Part shown: in pieces, positions 56,701 through 64,000 of the stretch
How positions within the stretch are numbered: the first letter of the stretch is position 1
How the letters are laid out: each line of letters opens with the position of its first letter
From: Silene conica
Taxonomy: Eukaryota; Streptophyta; Magnoliopsida; Caryophyllales; Caryophyllaceae
Length of the DNA: 64,000 bases
Reading direction: 5' to 3'
Assembly (NCBI GenBank): GCA_029255685.2
Contig: CM055316.2
Span: forward strand, 78,180,861 to 78,244,860
Notes under the pieces: model-generated
The model's input: the letters and a program-made list of their open reading frames with translations, nothing else
Database searches by the model: none
Told to the model about the DNA's origin: nothing
Made by a program: the position numbers and the translations under genes

Positions 56701-59557
56701 TCATCTTGCATTTTCTGCACATTAAAACGTCAATAAAACAACATTGAATAACATTGTAATTGGAGATAAAACTGACGACGTCTGTAAAAGTGCAAAATGC
56801 ACCAAAACAACGAGGCGGATGTGCACCCTTCATGTCGTTTTACAAACAAATATGTACTTGCAGTAAAAATATTGTGCAAGGATACTCATTTTATATTTTA
56901 AAGAGAGCTAACATGTAAAGGAGTAAACGCTACTGATAATGTGGAAAAAAGAATGCCATTACAAAAGAACTTATTTACTCATCTAGCATCCTCAATAGCA
57001 CGGAATGCACAAGTTAAGTAAGTACATACAGACGATACAGTAGGTGTAATGTGATAGTAACACATGAGGTACCAAAGACGGCACCAACCTTTGAACTAGC
57101 TATTAAAGAATTTGCATACGGAGCTCCATTGGATCCTTCATTTCCATTTTTCACATTAGAGTTATTCGGATCTGTATGTTTTACGGACTCGACATCATGG
57201 ACAACAGGTGTGTTTGAATTGATTGGAATCTGTCATAAGAGGAAAAACAAGTTGAACGATTACCAACATCAAAAGCACTGGCCTAACAATTAGATATTCA
57301 ACTTACGACGATAACTATGTTTAAGTACTTCAAGTTCAGCCACAACACAGTCTGCAAATACCCGGCAAAAAACAGTATTTCTCGCATCACGTACACAGCT
57401 AGTTTGACCCCTCAACTCTATGAGGCAAGCTCGTCACTTTCCACTCCGACCATAAAATTAGCTAATGTGTAATGTATTGAAGTGAAGAGTAGCGAGTTCG
57501 ACCAAAATAGCACGATCAAGCATTCAATCTATAGTTATCCAGCGCAACACGCTCTCCATTTCGTCAACCATCAAACCTCACAGCACCAGAAACATCTCTT
57601 TCGGGGAACACATAAGCATGAAGATCCGACAAACTATTTTACAGTAGTAGTTAATATCACCCTCTCGTTTCTTTTACTCCGTCATACACAACAGCTAGTG
57701 CCTAGTCAGCTAGCTACTCCGATTTTCTATTTTCTTCCCACTTTTCAAATTTCTGCTCACATAGTTTGAGACATCGGAAAAAAAAAGCTGCAGTAATATA
57801 CAACAGCTGCAGTTGCTGTCGAACTAGAAGAAAATATTCGACTTAAAACAAGTTGCAAATTACTACGGAAGTAGAAAAAATAACTCACTCCTGAATATAT
57901 AAGGAGATCATTTGGTTAACTAAAATACTCCCTTCGTCGTTCGTCCTAATTCTTAACACAAATTCTTGTTTGTGACGAGCATGATGGTCAACTTCCACCC
58001 ACTGGCTAGATTACCAGATTACAAGTCAATTGTTACTACTAGGCAAGTCGGCATTATGATTTTCCTCTTATCTACCCATCTAACGGATATTTAAGCCATT
58101 AAAGATTTGTGACTCATCTACCCGTCACAAGATAAACTTACTGTTTATTTAATCAAAGGTAAATAAATGATGAGACAAAACGAGTAATTTTGAAAGCCTA
58201 GGAACTAGGACGAACAACAAGAGCCTACCTATAACTACAGCTACTTCTTACTCCAATTTTATTGTCACCTTTTCCTATTATTACAAAATTAATAGTATAA
58301 AAAGGCAGCCCACCCGCTAGGGGTGGGCCCGCACCACAAGGGTGTAACTAGGTAGCACGGACACTCATAGTAATGAGCCGTACCGTGTCCGACACCCACA
58401 CTCCACGGACACACGCCGGAACGTGTCGGACACCTAAACAGCCGTGTCTAACTTTCTACATTTATTTGGTTTATTTGGGCGCGTGTCCATCGTGTGTCCA
58501 TGGTATTTGGTTATCATTTGCATTTGCGGTGAATGATGTTTTTAAGGCGAGAAATATGTTATCGAAAGAGATTAATTAGAATATTGGTTCGGATCAGAAA
58601 TGAAAATGAATTATTATTAAGGCCAAGTTTTACCTCACTTATTTAAAAATACTTTTACAAAAATAAAAATCAAACGTTTAACTGTATATTTTATTAAATT
58701 TAAAAAACGTGTCCCGTGTCCTAAAGATACCGTGTTCGGTGTCCGTTTTAGTGCTAGCTAGGGGTGTAATGGGGCAAGCCTTCCCTTGCCATTTTGGCAG
58801 GAGGCCGCTCCTAGGCTTGAACCCGGTGCGCCAAAATTCCCCTATAACAAATTATTCTTATTGCTTGGATGAGAGTAATTATTAAGGAACTAACGAGAAC
58901 CAAAATAAGAAGAAATGAGAGAAGATTGATACCACCAAGGTAGGAGATAGTAACAATTACTCTTAACGGAGGGACTATTGTTACACTTACATTTTCGCAG
59001 TTCTAACTCCGACTCCAATCCCTTCCCTCCATATTTTAGTTCATTTGAACTCTAATTACTCGCATTTATAAAAATAAAAAGTTGAGCATAATAAAAAATG
59101 ACTATTTTATATTAAAAAATAACCGCCTTTTATTCTTATAAGCCGTTACTTCTTTATACTTGTACTATTAAATAGTCATTTTTATTATAAAATAGTTCAT
59201 GTTTAACATAAAATAATCAATTTTATTATAAGATGGTCTTACAATTTAATTTTGGCCTTCACAATCAATTGAAGTTGATTTTTCACTTCTCTTTTTTTAA
59301 GAGCACGTCCTCTCTCGTATCTTTAGTCTTTGTGTCAAAACGGAAACTTAAACAATTAATCGGAAGGAAGAGAGTAAATGATAAATTAAATGACTGACAC
59401 GAAGGAAGGGAGTAAAAAGATACTGTAAAATGAAGCTAAAAACACACAGAGAGAAAAAAAAAACAAAGGTAAATAAACATGCATGCAGGACAAGAGTGAA
59501 GAAACAATGAAAAATGGAGGGGAGAGAGAAACTTGCCGGTGAAGTCGCCGGGAACAT
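53792..59557 (-). CDS. DMS3: DMS3, SMC-hinge protein of RNA-directed DNA methylation
   Basis: Part of the DDR complex (DRD1-DMS3-RDM1) that helps RNA polymerase V make scaffold transcripts in the nucleus. Coding exons (minus): 59557-59537, 57229-57089, 56714-56600, 55716-55479, 55330-55139, 55062-54742, 54274-54049, 53827-53792; 429 codons plus stop, frame kept, close to the 420 residues I recall for the Arabidopsis protein. Motifs: N-terminal coiled coil ([20 protein letters not shown]); hinge-related core [47 protein letters not shown]-type segment (here [11 protein letters not shown]), [41 protein letters not shown]-terminal basic coiled coil ([19 protein letters not shown]). The first exon codes only MFPATSP. 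Introns 1 and 5 use GC donors (GCAAGT, GCATGG). The long intron 1 (2.3 kb) and intron 6 hold transposon fragments. Confidence 0.93.
54485..54690 (-). mobile_element. TRIM-like LTR element remnant in a DMS3 intron (fossil)
   Basis: 'aaccatctcaactaaaacct' then 'taaggtaatgg' at 54489 repeats with one or two changes at 54630. Between them 'ctctgataccat' (54612) is, on minus, the initiator-Met primer-binding site 'atggtatcagag'. Direct terminal sequence plus a primer site and no coding room fits a miniature LTR element; it is incomplete and its ends are not clear. It sits in DMS3 intron 6. Confidence 0.5.
57928..58223. mobile_element. Stowaway-like MITE in DMS3 intron 1
   Basis: The left end 'ctcccttcgtcgttcgtcct' (after TA) pairs with the right end, reversed 'ctcttgttgttcgtcctagt'. 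About 296 bp, AT-rich interior with 'tttaatcaaaggtaaataaa', which recalls the hairpin element at 8718-8801. Confidence 0.6.
58283..58860 (-). mobile_element. tRNA-derived SINE, interrupted by a hAT-type element
   Basis: On minus: B box 'gggttcaagcc' (58814-58824), then 'taggagcggcctcctgcc', 'aaatggcaagggaaggcttg', 'ccccattaca', and after the insertion 'cccttgtggtgcgggcccac' and 'ccgctagcgg'-type text. The order and wording match a SINE family widespread in plants, recalled without a search. It is split by the element at 58348-58761. Confidence 0.55.
58348..58761. mobile_element. hAT-type MITE inserted in a SINE
   Basis: Ends CTAGGTAGCAC and, reversed, CTAGCTAGCAC (10 of 11 match), with identical 8-bp flanks GGGTGTAA (58340-58347 and 58762-58769). 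414 bp; the interior has 'cacggacac' and 'cgtgtccg' words near both ends. No coding capacity. It lies in DMS3 intron 1. Confidence 0.75.
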
Positions 59558-59867
59558 TTTTACTGCCGATGACGTCACTCCGGTAATCTTTCTCTCTGTT
59601 AAATTATTTGGCAAGGAAATTTATCTCACTAGATTTTAAATGTAAATGTAAATAGTGAAAAAGTGAGTGACACTGTGAACTGGGGAGTGGGAAGTGAATT
59701 TATTTAACACAAAGGGGTGGTGGACTGGTGAGTGGGCTCCATTCTTTCTTTTCCGCCTCAATTCTTATTCAAAACCGTCCCCTGTTGATTTAAAATAGAG
59801 TGGAAATAAGAGGGGGTTGTGAGAGATTTTATCTTAAGACGATTTTACGTAAATTAATAGCCGAATT

Positions 59868-60053
59868 CTTGTTTCAGACTAACACTTTTTGGTCTGAAGC
59901 TTCGGACAAAACATATGTTATTATTTTATAGTTAAATGTAACCAGAATAGTATGGTCAGTATTATTTGTCAATAATAGTCACATTTAGTTATAAAATAGT
60001 AACATATGGTAAGTCTGAAACTTCAGACTAAAAGTGTTGGTCTGAAACAAGAC
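59868..60053. mobile_element. Foldback MITE upstream of DMS3
   Basis: Nearly the whole 186 bp is one palindrome: 'tcttgtttcagactaacact' pairs with 'agtgttggtctgaaacaaga', and 'catatgttattattttatag' pairs with 'ttataaaatagtaacatatg'. A central 40 bp is unpaired. The target duplication is unclear. It lies about 300 bp before the DMS3 start, in its likely promoter. Confidence 0.7.
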
Positions 60054-60673
60054 CTACTGTTGTTTTTTTAAGCAGAAATTCTTATTTGCAACGGCACTAC
60101 CCGTCGTAAGCTTGTGAGGATATCGTTTCATCTCACAAAATACTCACTTTTTCTCTCTCTCTCTCCAACACTATTTATGTGTTCCCCTTTCTCCACTAAC
60201 TCATTTTGTATCCATTTTATCTCACAAAATATCCGTTATAAATGGTGACCCGTCGCAAGCAAGACTTACTATTTTTTAAGATGGTATTTATGTAAGATTG
60301 TAATTTTAAGTTGAGGAGTAGGTGTTTTATAAGTGAACCGTAGTTTTTAACGACAGTTCGTGTTGAACGTAATGTGTTCCGTTTATTCCGATTAATTTTT
60401 ATTTTGGCGCAAAAAGGAAGGAGAAGAGGATTAATTGTTATGGTTGTTAGTGAATAACAAGTGTATAACATGGATGTAGAAGACAAATAACTCATTAGAA
60501 ATATTAGAATAGAAAGGTAAATAATTAAATGGAAAAAAAAATACTCAATTTTAGTTTTTCAAAAATGGGTCTAATGTTAAAACGTCATTTAGAGTGGCGT
60601 TTCTTGACGGTCCAATCATCTTAATACCCAAATACAACCTCACGAATCATAATTTGTAAGTTATTATAACAAA
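60054..60673. other. AT-rich spacer between small transposons
   Basis: Contains a CT microsatellite (tctctctctctc at about 60151) and 'cccgtcgtaagctt' and 'cccgtcgcaagcaa' words that may be the inner ends of another worn MITE. No gene seen. Confidence 0.4.
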
Positions 60674-61247
60674 AGTTTTTTTTTTTTGAAAAATTACCTT
60701 ATATTTATGATTATTTGTGAACAACTACCTTACTTTTTATTTTTATTTTGGTTAAAAATTACCTTACATTTTATTTTTTTGTTAAAACCTACCAACAATA
60801 AGATCCTCGCCAATTTCCGACCATTTTTTTTTAAAACATTTTATATCTGCTTCCCCTTAAATCACTTTTAAAACCTTTTGCTTAACCTAATATGTCTTGT
60901 AATAAGTCACCTGAATCCCCAACTCTTTTAACAACTACTTCTAAAAAGTGTTTACCTTTGTCTCAGGTTGAAGCCTCTAATAATCTATGTACATCTCTGC
61001 GAAAGGTTGAAAGTTGAAGCCTCTAATAATCTATGTACATCTCTGCGAAAGGTTGAAGCCTCTAATAATCTATGTACATCTCTGCGAAATAGAGGCAAGT
61101 ACACTTGTTGTTGTGGTCAATCCAACCACAGTTATCGTCGGAAATTAGCGCGAGTCTTATTGTTGGTAGGTTTTAACAAAAAAAATAAAATGTAATGTAC
61201 TTTTTAACAAATAAAAAAAAAGTAAGGTAGTTTCTCACAAAAAAACC
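60674..61247. mobile_element. Long-armed foldback element (MULE-type MITE)
   Basis: Outer arms of about 120-150 bp: 'ttaccttacattttattttt', 'ttgttaaaacctaccaacaa' and 'taagatcctcgccaatttcc' on the left pair with their complements on the right ('ggaaattagcgcgagtctta', 'ttgttggtaggttttaacaa'). Identical 10-bp flanks TTATAACAAA (60664-60673 and 61248-61257) mark the insertion. Mutator elements usually give 9 bp, so one base may be a chance match. The centre holds a triplicated 39-bp unit. Confidence 0.78.
60965..61089 (+). repeat. Triplicated unit of about 39 bp inside the foldback element
   Basis: 'aggttgaagcctctaataat' then 'ctatgtacatctctgcgaa' occurs three times (from about 60965, 61011 and 61050), nearly identical; the first two are separated by an extra 'aggttga'. 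The near identity suggests recent expansion. Confidence 0.88.
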
Positions 61248-61257
61248 TTATAACAAA

Positions 61258-62271
61258 CATAGGATTTATGTGCCCATGTGGTTAGTAACTTAGTATGTGA
61301 CAAGTCGTATGTTAATAACGGATAAGACAAGCTGAATAAAATAAATAAACGAAATTACTTTTCACATACACATTTTACTTTTAACATATTTTTTTCATAA
61401 AATTTCCATATGCTACCATTTTCCTAAACCTAAACTCCACCAAACGTAGACAAAACACCTATGTTATATGTATCTTATCCTAAAATTAAATCAATTACTC
61501 TAAAATCTTAAACAATGGATATCAGCATAAAAAACGAGCGAGGAGGAGACGGTTATTTGTGATGGTGGTTGTTAATGGATAACAATTAACAAGTATATAA
61601 TGATGAATGTGGAAGACAATAATTCCTAATATAAAAAGGTGAATAAATAACTCTCATGTTTTACCCGTCTCTATAGCGATTCACTTTCACTTCCCAACCT
61701 AAAACTCCGATCGTATTCGTTCGACTTAAGTCAACACCAAGCACCCGACTGCAACACCAACGTGCAACATTACGAATTTAACGAACAAAGCGTGCACTTT
61801 TTAATGGTAACATTATTTAAGTTCATAAACACAAGGATGAGGATAATCGAGTCAAATTTGCAAAATGTGATCATTTTGTAGTAAAGAGCGATGACCTTTT
61901 AATAAATAGCGAACACTCTTGAAAAATAGATCATTTATTAAACAAAAAATGTGGTCATTATTTAATCAGAAGTGGTCAATACTTATCAAAGTGTGATCAC
62001 CTTTCTAATGGTCGCATGTACAACCGTCGTAAAGTAGAATTTGTAATTGGAAAAAACGCCAATATTCCGCAAATACATTACCATTACTCCATTAGTTCTA
62101 ACTTCAGCTTCACTGTTGTTTCAAAACAATACAATCAAATACAAAACTATTTACCTACAGGCTACATCCCGAGTATTTGTACCACCAATGAGCCGAGCCT
62201 AATACTTTTATATACGTAAATACGTTTTTGTGGTTGCACCAAAATATACCTGTGCTCCGAGCCTCCTAGAG
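61258..62271. other. Intergenic region, nothing recognised
   Basis: AT-rich sequence between the foldback element and the 3' end of the GMI1-like gene. Short repeats of 'gtggtcat' and 'gtgatcac' at 61870-62000 have no clear structure. The part near 62271 should include the 3' UTR of the GMI1-like gene. Confidence 0.4.
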
Positions 62272-63805
62272 CTAGAGACCGGGACTATCAAGGTCTATAG
62301 GAATAGGCGATCGCTGTGATTGCGAGAGAGACATTACTTTGAGATAAGATTCATAAGAAGCCTTCTTTTCATGAAACTCATGCAAGTCTTCATCTCTTTG
62401 TTGGCTCAAGTAAGTGATGGCTTCCTCGACTAAGATCAACTCTGCTTTATTATCTTCAATTTGTTGCTGCTTCTTTTTCACCATTGCGTCAACTTCTTCT
62501 CGACTACTTGTTTCACAGAATGGGACTAATTGATTTTTTTCTGCAATGACCGGAAACTGAACATCCACTTCCCTGAAAGCGAAAATAACGAGTTGCTCAG
62601 TAAACTCTAAACTTCAGGTGAGTGAGCACACACTTTACTAGTGAAACGAAAATTGTAACATTGTCAGTGTTGCAGAGTTACACGAGCGCTGCATCACCAC
62701 ACTTTACCAGTTTGTATCCAATCGTTATGCAGAGAAGGAAATAGACGGAAATTCCAGGTAGTGAAGAGTAAGCATAGTGAAACATCAAGGTAACGAAAAC
62801 ATGTAGCTTCCCAGCCACTATCTCAGTACCATGAGCTACTCAAACGTAACTGAGTTATGAGCTATGTAAGGTCACTGGTGATGATATAGGGGCTCGTGGC
62901 CACTGGCCAGGGTAAAAGAGGTCTGTTGTGGCTCGGCAATAGTTTGACACATAGACTTTGACGGGAGTGACAGCCTAATGGGAAATGGACTCGACAAACT
63001 GGCTGATAAGACCCTTTAGGCTTCTGTTTTGCGAGTAATAGAAGATCGTTCAGGCTTCCATAATACTTAGAAACCACCGTTTCTTACTGTCAGGAAAACT
63101 TACGTACAACTGACCCTCTTTTCCCCGCTTTTGAGTAGGAGGCTTCTATATAAGCACTAGTGCAAAAATTATGATGATACGGTGAGGGTAAAAGAGAGAA
63201 AAAACAGAAGAACATACTTGCAGCCTAGTGTAATCAATCCACTTCCTCGCAAGATTCCTCCATCCAGAGATAAAGCACCATTTTTTGCGCACCCACAACA
63301 ATAGGCTTCTTGCATGTCCTCCTTTGTTTCATACACTTGAAGCTCACCAAAGAGTCGGTAGAATAGAGTTTCCCGAAGACCATGACCAACCGACGTCTTA
63401 GTGTTTATATGCTTCGCACTTATGTCTATCATATTGACAGCAAATCCCAGAAAACCCGGTGGAGTTGTACCATCAGGTAAACTGGGGGTTGGTAAAGACA
63501 GTCTTTTCTGAGAACCGTCCTCAACAAGCCTACCCGGAAATGCCCTGTAAAACTAATGTCAGTTTCTTCGCAGAAAGTCTAAGAGATGTAAATAGGAGGA
63601 GATGGTCTTTTGTTATACATCCATGATATTGACTTGCCTGATATCTTCAAGACATATAAATAAGTGACTGCCTCTGATACATGTCCCCAGTTCTGAAGCA
63701 ATGGAATTAAGCTCACGTTCATACATCCCCGGCCTTCTCAAAGCAGCATTTGAGCGACAAACAACAGCCAACATCTGATCTTCTCCCAAGTATTCAGCTA
63801 ATGAG
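62272..63805 (-). CDS. GMI1-like SMC-hinge protein, 3' end only (runs off the right edge)
   Basis: The last three exons (minus): 63805-63638, 63544-63218, 62572-62272, in frame, ending SPIPIDLDSPGL and a stop. Segments [60 protein letters not shown] and GALSLDGGILRGSGLITLGC align one to one with DMS3. The last exon begins KEVDVQFP (compare REDVSVRFP of DMS3) and then forms a Gln/Lys/Glu coiled coil. The closest known protein with this C terminus is GMI1, a large SMCHD1-like ATPase of DNA repair and silencing. The N-terminal GHKL ATPase part would lie beyond the window, so the name is tentative. The intron after 63638 has a GC donor (CAG, then GCAAGT). Confidence 0.8.
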
Positions 63806-64000
63806 CTGCATACGCAAATGAATATACAGCAAGTATTTAACTCAGCCCACTATATTGTCAACTTTGATAAACATTTTCTCACAATGCAAATAGTGAAATG
63901 ATAAGATAAATTGTTTCGATGAATCAAACATAACAAAATTTACATTGGATCTACGCGTATTTTTGAGAAATTGATGGTCAGAGTTAACATAGGTTGACCA
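63806..64000. other. Intron of the GMI1-like gene
   Basis: The minus-strand acceptor (gtatgcag) is at 63806, and no further exon is seen before the window ends, so this is the 3' part of an intron. Confidence 0.6.

Overview
The window is nuclear DNA from a flowering plant. The genes are split by many introns, the spaces between them are AT-rich and full of transposons, and the proteins are plant-specific (DMS3, a JMJ25-type demethylase, plant mobile domain and FAR1/MULE proteins). The protein wording and frequent 'tactccgta'-type strings suggest a eudicot, possibly Caryophyllales, but the species cannot be fixed from this sequence alone.

Layout. (1) 1-2.5 kb: no gene seen, then the 3' end of ClpX. 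(2) 2.5-9.5 kb, minus strand: a complete mitochondrial-type ClpX unfoldase gene; I could place 14 coding exons (581 codons plus stop, frame kept throughout). (3) 11.5-21.4 kb, minus: a complete JMJ25/IBM1-like JmjC histone H3K9 demethylase gene with 12 coding exons (1551 codons), including an unusually large first exon full of AT-hooks. (4) 21.9-25.1 kb: non-autonomous DNA transposons (a hAT-type element with a perfect 8-bp target duplication and a Helitron). (5) 25.6 kb: a tRNA-Gln(CUG) gene. (6) 26.2-29.0 kb, minus: a small gene, probably mitoribosomal protein mS34, with a likely 2.3-kb intron in its 5' UTR. (7) 29.9-53.3 kb: a transposon district. Two diverged, tandem Mutator-like units share the same plan: transposase with a C-terminal OTU protease-like domain on the plus strand, a short intergenic tandem repeat, a small unknown ORF on the plus strand, then a convergent plant mobile domain (PMD) gene on the minus strand. 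The second unit is split by a Helitron and by a TRIM element that itself carries a young gag-only LTR retrotransposon. All three insertions have clean ends, and both LTR-type elements have 5-bp target duplications. (8) 53.8-59.6 kb, minus: a complete DMS3 gene (8 coding exons, 429 aa). (9) 59.7-62.2 kb: foldback and other small elements. (10) 62.3 kb to the right edge, minus: the 3' end of a GMI1-like gene whose SMC-hinge region is homologous to DMS3.

The host genes do not form one pathway. DMS3 (RNA-directed DNA methylation), its hinge-domain relative (DNA repair/silencing) and the JmjC demethylase all act on chromatin. ClpX and the putative mS34 act in mitochondria. The most unusual structures are the two-copy MULE-OTU-PMD unit with its conserved unknown ORF and palindromic arrays, and the tandem DMS3/GMI1-like pair, which shares an intron with a non-canonical GC donor.
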